Shown here piece by piece: positions 35,369 to 46,956 of a DNA stretch of 64,000 bases (position 1 is its first letter; every line of letters starts with the position of its first letter). This DNA is from Chanodichthys erythropterus (lineage: Eukaryota > Chordata > Actinopteri > Cypriniformes > Xenocyprididae). The translations under genes were made by a program, and so were the position numbers. The DNA lies in NCBI RefSeq assembly GCF_024489055.1, contig NC_090241.1, positions 4,417,501-4,481,500 on the forward strand, written 5' to 3'. The notes below the pieces were generated by a model that was not told the origin of the DNA, did not search any database, and saw only the letters and a list, made by a program, of their open reading frames with translations.

Positions 35369-37042
35369 ATAGAGCTGCGCGATTTATTTCACTATAGAAA
35401 AAAACAAAACATTGAAATCGCACTTAAACACGATTCTTGTCAATGAAGTTTGGCTCCAAATGCTAATTCATCTGAATTCACTGTGAATTTGAGTCACTTA
35501 TAATCGGGTGTGCCTCATACGTCCTGAAAAGTGAAGCTGCGGGCTCTTTGATCGCTCCCTGGAGGCTGGATGCAGTACAGGTCATAAACCCCACCCGCTC
35601 AATGCAGACGAATGAGACTTAAGTTAAAACATAAAAATAAATTGTGCTTCAAATAAAATTTTCCGAAAGATGGTTCTGGTCATTTAAGGTAGTTGTTATC
35701 ACGCTTCGTTTTTGTGATTAAGTTTGATTTTAGCTGGCAGTTTGGTGCTATAGAAACGGGGTGTGTCGTCATGATTCACAGTTGATTGACAGCTTGTCTG
35801 AGGACTGTTGGGGCTTCGAGGGGAGAGTGAAGATAAATAAATAACTATTAATTTTCAGTTTCTGTGTTATTTCACACCGACAAAATGAGCTGTTCAGCAG
35901 TAAACTGTACTAACTGACCTACAGGATCTGACAGATATCTGAGCTTTTCTCGGTAACTTTAAAAGTGGGCTTCGTAAGCTAATTAATAAACGTTATTAGT
36001 TAAGATAACATAACGTTAGCCATGATGGAAAAAAGCAGGTGATCGTTATCTGGCAGTTACTTATTATTTTTATGGGTATAAAATAATAATTAGCAGGATA
36101 AAACTAATGATAGCCTACTCTAATTAATTATAGAGCACTGTCTACAGCAGTTGATCTCCTGTAACGTTAGTTTAAACCTTTTATTTAAAATGGCAGGACT
36201 GTTTCTGACATTTTAGAGTTGTTTCTAGTGGCATATTATATTGAGTTTATCTACTGAATTTGTGGTTTCAAAAATATTATTGCTCTAGATACAGAATAGC
36301 CTATTATTTTATAGGTAGAATTTTAAATTACATACAATTAATATAGCCTATTTAAAATACATCAATGATGACGCAGTCATCTGGGCGGAAGTTTGATACC
36401 ACGACTCCGCCTGCAGGCTCCACTGAGGATTCCTTCTGCGCATGCCCTGGTCCCAAACTGACGTTTTTGCGTAACGTGTCAGCGCCCATCGGCGTCCGTT
36501 ATGGCTTCAGTTCAATACAATGGAAGGAAGCGGCGTCGCGTCGTCCATCTTTTTTTACAGTCTATGCTTATAATGTACATTTGAAAAAGCAACACGTCAA
36601 ACATCTTTCCAAACATGAGAAGCATTTATTAACATTTTTGTCCAACAAAAGACAAGATTTAATAACATGTTTTTACTCCAAACTCACTTGAGCAGTTGAG
36701 CATCCTGTGAGATGATGTGGCTTCTTACACAGAATAAGGCAGTCGTGTGTTTTATCAATCATGTTTAATCAATCAAAGCATATCAGTCTTCTGTTAATTC
36801 AGCCACAGCAATAGTATGATGCCCATAGGGATTTCCATAGGGGTTATCTACTTCTGCAGCAGGGCATATTTGGAGTTTCTGTGCAAGAGCGCCCTCTGGC
36901 TTTCAGATGGAGAAGCATTTACTACTGATCACAGAGCCGTACACCTCTGACAAACTGCGTATAAAATAATTGCAGCCTTTGCCAAATCGTGTGCGATTTA
37001 AAATTTGCGATTGAATCGTGATATATATATCGTGCAGCCCCA
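35369..37042. mobile_element. MITE (gctgcacgat ends) split by a hAT-like insertion
   Basis: The outer ends, 'agagctgcgcgatttattt' at about 35370 and '...tatatatcgtgcagcccc' at 37042, are an inverted pair. The internal sequence 36700-36950 is the reverse complement of the 30440-30830 and 48830-49010 segments. The insertion at 35505-36566 separates the halves. Confidence 0.65.
35505..36566. mobile_element. Nested hAT-like element with 8-bp target duplication
   Basis: CTTATAAT lies at 35497-35504 and at 36567-36574. Removing one copy and the insert restores sequence expected of the host MITE (gacttataatgtgcatttgaaaaagc-type in the other copies). The ends (gtgtgcctcatacgtcctgaaaagtga, and ...tctttttttacagtctatg) match the element at 14643-15227. 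It is 1062 bp and no transposase was recognised. Confidence 0.82.
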
Positions 37043-37063
37043 ATAAAGAATGTTTTTGTAAAC

Positions 37064-37536
37064 GGTGTTGGGGGTAACGAACTACAAGTAATGCAAGTTA
37101 TGTAATCAGATTACTTTTTTCAAGTACCTAGTAAAATAACTCATTACTTTTACAAAAAAGTATTTAAGTTACTTTTTCAGAAAGTGACGAGTTACTTTGT
37201 TTTCCCATGTATTGACTGACAGCACTGCTGTCCCCATTTTGAGAAAAAATTGGGAGTAAGATGCAGAGCTGTTGAGATCATTGAAAGGTCATTTCACTTT
37301 TGGTGTGAAGGGGACTTGACGTCTGCCAAAAATATTTAAAAAAAAAATTAAAATATTAAAATACAAACAAGAAACCCCAGCCCAGGTGAGAAAAAGTTAC
37401 GCAAAAGTAACATAACATTACTTTCCATAAAGTAATGGAAGTAACTAAGTGCCACAATTAGTTACTTTTTGTAGGGAGTAATGCAATATAGTAACACATT
37501 ACAATAAAATTTAAAAATGACTTTCCCCAACACTGG
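37064..37536. mobile_element. TIR element (GTGTTGGGG ends)
   Basis: The left GGTGTTGGGGGTAACG and the right CTTTCCCCAACACTGG are inverted. They are flanked by TTGTAAAC (37056-37063) and TTGTAAAG (37537-37544), a target duplication of 7 of 8 bases. The interior is rich in 'gttactttt' and 'agtaatg' motifs, as in abundant fish MITEs. Confidence 0.75.
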
Positions 37537-37745
37537 TTGTAAAGCATCTTAGTTAAAAGTGAGAAATATTGTAGACCTCCTGTTTGTTTGTTTGTATTTA
37601 TTTATTTATTTATTGTTTTGGTTTAATTTATTTGGATGTATTTATTTAATTAATTATTATTTTGGTTTTATTTATTTATGTTTACATTAATGGTTTTATT
37701 TACTCATGTTTTTGTTTTATTTAAAATTGACTTCACAAGATAATA

Positions 37746-38585
37746 GGGCCTATCATACACCTGGCACAATGCAACACCCGGCACGACGCAAGTGTTTTTT
37801 GCTAGTTTCAGACTGACACAGTTATCATTTTCACGTCCAGTGCCACGTTGTTTAAATAGCAAATTAACTTGTGCTGATCTGTTCGCCCATGGGCGTGCTG
37901 GTCTGAAAACAAGGTGTGTTTAGGCGCATTGTTGGCGTGTTGCTATTTTGAAGCAACTGAACACGACTGCACCATTGACCAACAAAAACCTGGTCTAAAG
38001 TCAGTGGTGCAGTATATATATTTTTTTATTATTTAATGGGTGCGTTGGTAAAATGCGCCTATAGGCAAGTGTACAACGTGCATACACTCTGCTTGTTACA
38101 CACACAGGGACACGCAGCAGCACACAAACATGCCAAATATTAAAAATAAAAGGATTACAATGTAAAAGATTATTATTATTATTGCATACATGAAGATAAA
38201 AATGCCTACATGCCATTATGGATAGTCATTGCATGTACCAGAATTACCTTTTTGCTGTAATGATGAATGAATTTGGCTAATTATGACCAATCGCGGCAAT
38301 ACACACTTGTGTTTAAACTGACTCATCAGGTTGAGCGTGTCTTTATTCCGCCATGTAAATAGCGAATACACCATGGTGCAAGCGCACCTGGCTTTTAAAG
38401 GGAATGGGAGATGACACTCTGATTGGTTTATTGCACGTTATGCCCAGAACACACCCATGACTCATTAAGAGACTAGGTACAACCCTTTTGGACTGCTGAC
38501 CATTTTTTCTGTCGTTAAACTAGCAAAAGAGCCTGTGCCGTGTGCTTCAGACCATGCGCTTTGATCATTAAAATAGGGCCGATAG
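37746..38585. mobile_element. DNA-transposon copy, inverted relative to 8262
   Basis: The ends 'agggcctatcatacacc' and 'attaaaatagggcc' are an inverted pair. 38090-38170 and 38345-38590 are reverse complements of parts of 8262-8720. The minus-strand frame at 38001-38216 belongs to this repeat. Confidence 0.6.
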
Positions 38586-40384
38586 AGCTGATATGTAAAC
38601 TAAGGTTAATAGGCAGCTTATCTCCCACTGGATTGTAGTTTACTATGGCTGGACCCCTGAATTGACCCCTTAGCTTCCAGGATCAGAGCTGTCTGTGGAA
38701 CTCCTTCCTCCACCCTGTCTGTCTCTCTTTCTGTCTGGGTGAATGACACACTCTCTCTTCTCTGTGGCTACTGTTCAGTCATATTATTTTCCTTGTATAT
38801 TACTCCATGTCCGACGTCCTCTTCTCCACCTCCCCCTCTTTTTTCTCACTCCTCCATACATCGATGCATTCTCCTTCTCTCATATCTCTCACCATCTATC
38901 TTTTCAGGCTGTTTCTCTGTCTGTCACTCACACACACACATACATACATGCACCATGATACTGATGAAGAGCATGAGTTTGTGTACTAAAGGTATTTCCT
39001 TTTATTTCATAAGCTGTATGTGGAAGAACAAGGTCATTTGGTGAAAAGAGATAGAGTGGAGATGGAAGTGTGGACAGGGGGAGGGGGAATGGTGTTCTCG
39101 AGCTTTTTAGCATGCAAATAGATTTTAGCGTCTAGAAAATGGAAACGACAAGAGCTGAATAAGATTATGGCTGTTTCACAGTCTGAGCGACGGGATTGAT
39201 ATGAAGACTGGAGAATTTAAAGAGGAAATGGAGAGAAATGAGATGCAGAGAAATGAAGAGTTTTTGTGTCTGAATTACTCCAATATTTTATTTTATTTAT
39301 TTATTTTTTTACCTGGTTCTCAAACTGTATACATGGATAAAATGATTTGATGAGGAAATTTACATTAAAAAATAAATATATTTTATTTAAATTTGTATTG
39401 TATTGAAATCTGACCATTGGACATAAAAAAAAACATGCTAAAAACTAAAATCTTAAAAGTCAATTTAGGCTTAACATCATTAAATTGCACAGAATTAAAG
39501 ATGGATAACTATAGACAAATGCACAGCAACACCCTCAGACATAATCTAAAAGGGAAAGCCCTCTTCAATTTGTGTTCAAGTTTGTTTTTGGCATAATAAA
39601 TTACTATCCCTTTGTGCTAGAGTGCCAAAGGCAAACACAGTTTGAATCTTAAAGAAAAAAAAAAATTGCCCAATAAACATCAAGTATGGTACATCCATAC
39701 AACAAAAAAAGCTGATATTTTTGCTCACTAAAGTAAGGATCTGGATGTTGGTTTAATGAAGGCAATGCTTAGTTTTGATCATGGTGTCCAGATTTCTATG
39801 TGCTTGTGGCAGATTGGAGAACTTTAAAACTCAAATTCCAATCATATTCAAAATATTTCTAATATCAATGTGCTCACAAAATTTCTTCAATGCTAAAAAC
39901 ATTGGTGGACCTGGTGGTTGACCTGTCATGATCATAAATTTGTTTTTGCTGATGATTAATTGTCATACAAATAATTTTGATTTAACCTTTTAATTCTGTT
40001 TTGTTCATGTCACTTATAGTGTAAGCCTAATATATTCTTTTACTTGGAATTGCATAGAATATAATGATAAAAATTATAATTAAGTAGGCTGACATAGAAT
40101 AGGATAATATTTGGTCGAGATACAAGTATTGGAATCTGAGGGTGCAAAAAAATCTAAATATTGAGAAAATAGCCTTTAAAGTTGTCCACATGAAGTCCTT
40201 AGCAATGCATATCCACTCACAAAAATAGGAAATTTACAAAATGTCTTCATGGAACATGATTTTTACTTAATATCTTAATGATTTTTGGCATAAAAGAAAA
40301 GTCGATAATTTTGATCCATACAATGTATTGTTGGCTATTGCTACAAATATACCCATGTGACATGATTTTGTGGTCCAGGGTTAC

Positions 40385-40660
40385 ACATAACATAACACAA
40401 CACAACATATAACACAACACAACATACAACACAACATACAACACAACACAACACAACACAACACACAACACAACACACAACACACAACACACAACACAAC
40501 ACAACACAACACAACACACAACACAACACAACACAACACAACACAACACAACACAACACAACACAACACAACACAACACAACACAACACAACACAACACA
40601 ACACAACACAACACAACACAACACAACACAACACAACACAACACAACACAACACAACACA
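40385..40660. repeat. (AACAC)n minisatellite, about 275 bp
   Basis: Pentanucleotide array, mostly pure from 40516 onward, with irregular units at its left. It gives artefactual Cys/Val-rich (LCCVV) open frames on the minus strand in three frames. Confidence 0.97.
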
Positions 40661-40879
40661 GTCTGATTAACCCCACAAACCATCATGTACGTTGCAGTTT
40701 TCCCATTTTTGAGTAACATCTGATGCTGTAAATGGTGTTGCTGCTTATATTTCTATGATATCAAATTCATTACACGAGTTTATTCCTGTGCTTTTCTGTA
40801 CCTCACAAGTTTAGAATTTAGATTTACACATTCACTCAAACAATCAGGAGGGACTCTGGCAACAGTTCGGAAATGATTT

Positions 40880-40924
40880 TCACACACACGCACACACACA
40901 CACACACACACACACGCACGCACG
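40880..40924. repeat. (CA)n/(CGCA)n microsatellite
   Basis: CA repeats interrupted by cgca units, ending in cacgcgtg. Confidence 0.9.
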
Positions 40925-42369
40925 CGTGTTACTAGACTCCTAGATTTCTGCCCTGCCAAAATGAGCAGGCACCACTACAATACTGCTTGAGTGCTCTGCA
41001 AAAACAAGCCATGTCTAACTTTGTGTGTATGCGTGTGCGGAGGAAATGGTTCAGTGTACATAGTCTTCATACGTAAAAGGAGAGTGAAATGTGTGAACTC
41101 ATTGGGAGGTCTGTGTCCTTTTGGCAAACATAGATCAACTGGAGACCAGCTGAGAGAGGAGCTGGCTGCAGACATGTGGACTTCAAAACAATCCACATTA
41201 ATTTCACTGTCTGAATGTCTGGAAAAGCAGGATAAATGATGTTTAATTAGGGAACATTTATCTGGATTAGCACGTGCCTTTTATACGCCTTCGAATGTAG
41301 ACCCGGAGGATGAGCGTGCATATGCCGCATTTCATTGCTCGCTAATAAATGTTTTATGAACGATGTATTAAATATGGATTCTGCCTCGGGTTTGCCTGTG
41401 AATTCTGCTGTCAATTGAAAGCAAACAACACTAGCTGACCAGCAGCATCGATCGATCGTGAAGTGATTTGTGTAAAGCCAGATTGATGGCAGGAGATGTT
41501 AACAAGGGAGGGGGGTTGAGAGGAGGAGCAGGACAGAGTGTTGCTGACAGAGTGCAGTATGCTAATGAAGTGTGGCCTGTTGCCCTGTCATCCCCTCAGG
41601 GATGCTACATAAGACTTCTCTGCTCATTTACATATCGTAATTGTGTAAATATGTCAGACTGCATATTTAACTTTTTTTGTTCAAATGTGCATTTGTGTCT
41701 TGGTATGTACATGGTAAGAAAACATCCATGAAATCAGCATTGGAGTTTTTCATCCATTAGTTCTTTGAGAACTCCCTGACCTATATAGACCTATCTTTTC
41801 TCTTTTTTTTTCTCTGTGGTGGTCGGTAGCAGAAATAAGCTTTTCATTAAGGGACAGTGTTTGCCACCTTAAATAGATTTCCTGGAGCATTTTCACCTTT
41901 TTATAAGGGCATCTTTTTCTAACCTTATTAGACCCTTACCTCTAAGTATTGAACGTAGGTTATCTCAAACAATTTGTGCTACAGACATGATTGATGCCTA
42001 GCATGCAGAGAAGGGTGCTGCTATTACTCTTCTATGCAATCAGTTTTTCACCTAGTGGACAATAAAATGGTTGAAAAAAAAATTGCAGGGAGTGAACCAA
42101 GAGATCAGAACATGAAAGAGATTTAAAAGTGGGTTCTTTGCTCTTGTAATTAACCACCTAGTTAATGCATAGAAAATCACCTCTCATAAAATTTTAGTAG
42201 CCATATAACAACACCCGCCCAGAATATCCTAGCAACTTGTTTTGCATAAAAAAACACCAAAAATGTAAAATAAATGTATATATTTTTTATTTTAATTAAT
42301 CCATAAATATGTGATACGACATATTTCCTTTTTGTTTTTCATAAGATTTTTCAAAATGCATTTAAAAAT

Positions 42370-43340
42370 ATAGCTGTGAGCAACAATTATCGGGGTTCAA
42401 GCGCTTTAAGGCATTTAAGCACATGTGTAAAAAGGTATTGTTTTAATTAGCAAACCTGTAACCATCTCGATCATAGATGGAAAAGACCATTTACAACCAA
42501 TACAGGCAATTTACCATAGGAACTATATGGTTTTTAAAGCTTTTTAACAGTTATCGAGGTTGAGCCGAAAACCTAGGACTAGTTTGCCAAAGTTGGTTTT
42601 TGAAATAATTTCCAAAATTTAATGAACGAGTCGACGGACAGTGGCTGCCCTAGAGGAAAAGTTGCTCAGAATGAGGCGTTCTACCATGCAGTACGAATGT
42701 CGTGGCCGTGTGCAAAAAATCAATTTCTTTCGAATTTCTCACAGGCACATTGAGTTTTGTTCCGATTGGCCTCCGATAACCTTGTCTGATAGCTGCTCAA
42801 ACGTCATTGGCTGATGGTGGACATGTTTTTTGAGATAGGTCAATGTTCTCTTAGACAATCCTCAAAGACACCCGCATGCCAATTTTCAAGTCAATCAGAC
42901 TAACGGTGAAGTAGTTATAGCCATTTTCATGCTTTTTTTCCCTATTATAGCACCACCAAGTGGCCAGTTGCCACATCCATTTTCACGCGACCACAGAATG
43001 AGCTCTTACGTATGTGTGCCAAGTTTGGTGAAAATATCTAATTCTGTTCACGAGTTATAGCCATTTTAGTAAAAGTGGCTAGTTTAGTTTTGGCGGCCCT
43101 TAGGGACCGTGAATCGAAATTTTGCCTGTTTAAGAGTTATGAGCCATTTCATACTTTTGACCGCTGTAGCGCCACCATCAGGCCAATCGGGGCGAGACTT
43201 GGTGACGTTGTAGATGGTGCGAGTAATACTAGCCCTCAAAGTTTGAAGTCTCTACAAAGTAAGGTTTGGTCTGCCTGATCACTTTTAGGGGAGAATGCTG
43301 ATTTTTGGAAATGTTAACAGTTACAATAGGGTTTCAGCGC
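42370..43340. repeat. Interspersed repeat with 'agcgccacc' and 'gagttatagcc' motifs
   Basis: From 'tgtgagcaacaattatcggggttcaagcgc' to 'agggtttcagcgctatgcgcttgatccc' the DNA has the character of a dispersed non-coding fish repeat (gttatagccattttcatg, gtagcgccaccatcaggccaatcgg). No second copy lies in this window and no termini are clear, so this is recognition by type only. Confidence 0.4.
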
Positions 43341-43848
43341 TATGCGCTTGATCCCTTAATTCAATGATTTTCCATTGATGATCTGTTCTATTTTAAACAA
43401 CATTCACATTGAATTTAATGACTGAACACTATATTATATTTCTAAGTGAGACTGACTATTTTGCTGGAAATGGTGTCATGCAGAACCAGATTTTGAGATT
43501 TGATTGGATGATCAAAAAAAAAAAAAAAAATGTTAGTGGTTTATATTTTCCCCACCTAAAGGGTTACATCATTACACATTTTGTCTTTTCATTAAAATTC
43601 TCACGAATCATGTGCAGCAAAACCAGAGACATTAAAGAAGAAAGTAATTTTAATTTCATGTTGTCATAATGTTTATCCAACTGGTCTCTTTTTCCAAATA
43701 TAACAGGTTTTAACTCAATGAGCATCACTTAATTAATTTCCTAAACTGTCAGTATCTAACATTAAATTAGCGCAGAATTGTTTTTCCTATTGTATCTGTG
43801 CAGAATCGCAGGATGGTTTTGTGCACGTAAGAAAGGGAGAGAATGAAT

Positions 43849-43850
<2 letters not shown>

Positions 43851-43888
<38 letters not shown>
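43851..43888. repeat. (GT)19 microsatellite
   Basis: Pure GT dinucleotide run upstream of the GA-rich block. Confidence 0.95.
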
Positions 43889-43889
<1 letters not shown>

Positions 43890-43989
43890 TAGCCAGTCGT
43901 ATTCTGAGAATGAGAGCTAGCCTAGTGATTGCAGCGAGCACGATCTCTGTTCATTCACATTCACACCCTGTCCTCTCTGTCTCTCACAC

Positions 43990-44296
43990 ACACTGCCTCT
44001 GAATGGATGGAAACTTGGTTGTCATAATAACCGCATCTCAAACGTAGGCTTTCTGAAGCTGTGCGGAGCACTGTAAAGACAGTGTGTTGTACTACAGAGC
44101 GAGAGATACAGGGCAACAGAGAGGAGGGGGAGAGAGGGAGGGATTGAGACTAAAAGAGAGAGAACAGTTGTGAGAGAGAGAGAGAGATGTGAGAGGGAGG
44201 GACGGAGATTGCGAGAGAGCAGAGGAGACAGTGAAAGACAGCGAGAGGAGAGGAAAGGAGAGCACAGGAAGTGCCACACCGGTCCTTTGGATCTTG
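43990..44296 (+). promoter_or_regulatory. tanc1: Possible internal promoter / non-coding first exon (GA-rich)
   Basis: The block changes from mixed sequence to strongly GA-rich (44095-44275, gagagag units), then reads ccggtcctttggatcttg followed by GTGAGT, a strong donor at 44297. The exon 4 acceptor lies only 235 bp downstream. No usable ATG precedes the donor (the one at 44186 is followed by TGA), but exon 4 contains an in-frame ATG (ELMTRLGFLL, 44581). A transcript from here would make an N-terminally shortened protein. This is inference from composition and splice-site quality only. Confidence 0.25.
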
Positions 44297-44493
44297 GTGA
44301 GTTGGGACAGGTTCGCCGTACGTCCTGGAGGAATAGCGTTGAATACGTAATTAGACTGAATGTAGTGTTTGAATGTACGTGTGGTCAAGTAGATGTTTTG
44401 TCAATGTGAATGCGTCCTTTGTGTGTTTGGTTACCTGTAGACATGTTGCTTTTGGGTGTGGGCTTTTTTTGTACATCCTTCCCTAACCTTTTA

Positions 44494-44494
<1 letters not shown>

Positions 44495-44528
<34 letters not shown>
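44495..44528 (+). repeat. tanc1: (TG)17 tract abutting the exon 4 acceptor
   Basis: Seventeen TG units end directly at CAG (44529-44531), so the repeat occupies the position of the polypyrimidine tract. UG repeats at 3' splice sites are bound by TDP-43 and CELF proteins and can cause exon skipping, as at CFTR exon 9 (established knowledge). Confidence 0.95.
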
Positions 44529-44531
<3 letters not shown>

Positions 44532-44653
44532 AGCTTCTCTCGCCGGCTGAGTCTGGCTCCTCCCCGGCTGTCCAGGAGCTCATGACACGGTTGGGCTTCC
44601 TGCTGGGAGACGCCATCCCCACCTCATCACAAACAAACATGGAGGACAAACAG
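44532..44653 (+). CDS. tanc1: tanc1 coding exon 4
   Basis: Acceptor tgtgcag|agctt, donor aaacag|gtaaac; phase 1 to 0; residues 127-167. It encodes ELLSPAESGSSPAVQELMTRLGFLLGDAIPTSS... The (L/M)TRLGFLLG(D/E) segment is a hallmark conserved between TANC1 and TANC2. Its length of 122 nt is not divisible by 3, so skipping the exon would shift the frame. The acceptor is preceded by the TG tract rather than a normal pyrimidine tract. Confidence 0.92.
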
Positions 44654-45204
44654 GTAAACATGAACCCTACATGTCTGAACACCCAAACTCCGACAGACGT
44701 GCAATCTAATAAACAAACAACCTGCCTGCTGCATCATGTTTCTGAAGATTGTAAGATTAGGACGATAACATCCATGGAAAGAGGAAACGGCCTCTGAATT
44801 TTCTTTTCAGTCAGGTTACACCGAATCAGCCTGAGATAGCAGAGGTCATTTATCTGAGAGATTGATTATGTTGCTGGAGCTGTTCTGCTTTCAGAAACAC
44901 ACTTTCACTCTTGACACTTTTGGAAGAGCTTTGTTTTTAAAAAAAAAGCTTGTTCGTACCCTTAAAGGGGTCATTTACCATTGGCAAGATGGGCTTTTAA
45001 TTAAATTTTACTGTCTGTGAAGTAGAAACACATTTTTTTTTAGAATCGGTGCAATATGACTAGATAAAATTGAGAACAAGGATTCTGCCTTTCTCTTTTG
45101 CAAAAATCGTAGGAAAACTTCAACACCATAATGCACTGGGCTCAATCAGACAGTTGATTTAGCCCAGGATCAGTGGGGATCCAAAAATGTGGAAGTACGA
45201 TCAC

Positions 45205-45217
45205 AAAAGCCCTGGAG

Positions 45218-45256
<39 letters not shown>

Positions 45257-45347
45257 TATTATTATTATTCTTATTATTATTCTTATTATTCTTATTATTC
45301 TTATTATTATTATTTTTTTTTTTTTTTTTGACAGCTCCAGGGCTTTT
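45205..45347. repeat. AT-rich snapback with perfect 15-bp stem
   Basis: aaaagccctggagct at 45205-45219 is the exact complement of agctccagggctttt at 45333-45347. Between them lie (TA)n, then ATT/CTT units and a T18 run. Confidence 0.9.
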
Positions 45348-46035
45348 ATTTATATATATATACTTTTTTTTTTAATTGTTATATTTTCTGTTTTCATTTT
45401 GATTTTAGTTAGTTTTAGTAATTTCGTTTTTTGTTTTTGTCATTTAAAAAAAAAAAAATACAGTGTCTCTGTAGTTTTTAGTAATTTCTGTCTCAGTTTT
45501 AGTTATTTTAGTACATCAAGATAGAATAAATGAAAATGTCTCTGCAACTAGATGAAATAAAATACGTTTTTTTATATTCAGATATCATTTATTTTATTTC
45601 AAGCTACAAAAATGTATTTTATGGTTTTAGTTTCCTGCTGATTTCTTAGACTCATACTTTGTGTTTTCCACTGTATAGCTGTAATATACTTTCTTCATTC
45701 AGTCTCTTTTTCAATTTTTTTTTTTTTTAACATTTAAATCTCTTTGTTTTGGTGTGTCCAAATCATCATACAGTAGGTACATCATACAGCGTTTTATCTG
45801 GGATCTAAGTCACTCTTAAGAGGCTTACGTAGCGTTTTTATGGATTGCTGCACACAAAGCTCCTAGTTGCTGAATTTATCCACAAATGTGTTTCATCAGT
45901 CATGAGAATGTGCTTTCGGATTGGCCAGTTTCTGATCTTCCCTTTGAGCTTTTCAAACACAGAGCATTAAGTATGAATGCGTGTTTGGTGCCGTGTACGT
46001 GCACAGCTGCTTTTATAAGAATTGAAACCGTCTAG

Positions 46036-46068
46036 ATGTGGAGAAGCACCCTGGAGATGTTGCTGCCG
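46036..46068 (+). other. tanc1: Candidate alternative first exon or mini-exon (MWRSTLEMLLP)
   Basis: ATG followed by ten codons (MWRSTLEMLLP) leads to CCG|GTGAGT, a strong donor in phase 0. Exon 5 begins in phase 0, so the frame would be kept. The peptide loosely resembles the TANC2 start as I recall it. A TATA-like TTTATAAG at 46013 is close upstream, arguably too close to the ATG. An 11-codon match of this kind can arise by chance. Confidence 0.15.
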
Positions 46069-46677
46069 GTGAGTAATGCAGTTTCTCCGCGGGAAAGCGA
46101 ATGATGCGGGTGGAGCAACAGTGTCCCTCTTACTCATGCTTCTCTAACTCAACTGCAGTGCTGTGGAAATTATTGAACAGGTGCGTGGAGCTGTACCTGA
46201 AAGCTTGAGCTGTGCTTTACTCTGATGTGTGTTTGTGTGTGTGGAGAGATGAGAATCCTTCATTGGTGAGCGGCTGGCAGGCAACAGATCTCTGGGGACC
46301 AGGGCTCCGGTACACTGATTCCCCTCTCACACACACACACACACCATCACTCTCCCTGACCTATATAGAGTGTGGAGAGAGGTAAGAGGAGAGGACAGAG
46401 TAGTATCTAGGATTTGATGTACTCTGTATAGTATGAAAACAGAAGTCATACAGACATTTTCAGTCTGTTGGTTTATGCTTTGTAAGCACTTCCTCCAGAT
46501 ATGCAGTAGGTAGATTACCCATAATTTCTCACACCCTCTCTAATTTCTCTTTTAAAGTAGTGGTTCTCCACCATGGGCCAACTTCCAAGGGGGCCGAGGA
46601 TGACTTAAAAGTATTAAATGGATGAATTTCTGTAAATATATTACCCTAACCTAACCAAACTGAAATGCTGAAACAAA

Positions 46678-46945
46678 GGCTACGTTCACACTGTCAGTCC
46701 AAATCTGATTATTTGTGTATTCGATTGGTATCTGATCTAAAATTATTGACGTCCACATTGTGTATCTCAGCAGTCAGACTGAAACGGATTTCCAGAAATG
46801 TGATTCGAATAGGATTTCAAACCACATATGAATGTAGCTCGAAATGATTTTTTGGCCGTTCACACTTGCTAAATCTTGCTAAATTTGATTGGATTTTTCA
46901 GAAATGCACAAAAATCGGATTTGGACTGACAGTCTGAACGTAGCC
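46678..46945. mobile_element. TIR MITE, 268 bp
   Basis: GGCTACGTTCACACTGTCAG at the left and its near-exact complement (GGCTACGTTCAGACTGTCAG on the minus strand) at the right. Inverted similarity extends about 28 bp. It is non-coding. Confidence 0.85.
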
Positions 46946-46956
46946 AAAATGTTTTT

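Larger units (their letters stand above)
28518..44531 (+). other. tanc1: tanc1 intron 3 (16 kb)
   Basis: No conserved exon was recognised. Repeats lie at 29560-31040, 32144-32401, 32463-32969, 35369-37042, 37064-37536, 37746-38585, 40385-40660 and 42370-43340, with microsatellites at 40880-40924 and 43851-43888. Unique-looking DNA without a supported feature: 31050-32140, 33000-35360, 38600-40380 and 40930-42360. A GA-rich block at 43990-44296 may be an alternative first exon. Confidence 0.8.

Noticed and set aside
40247..40719. Three overlapping minus-strand frames of 111-135 codons, Cys/Val/Leu repeats
   Set aside because: Products of the (AACAC)n array; no start context or homology.
44170..44409. 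79-codon frame beginning RERERCEREG
   Set aside because: It starts at GTG, not ATG, in GA-rich sequence. I keep the block only as a possible untranslated exon, not as coding.
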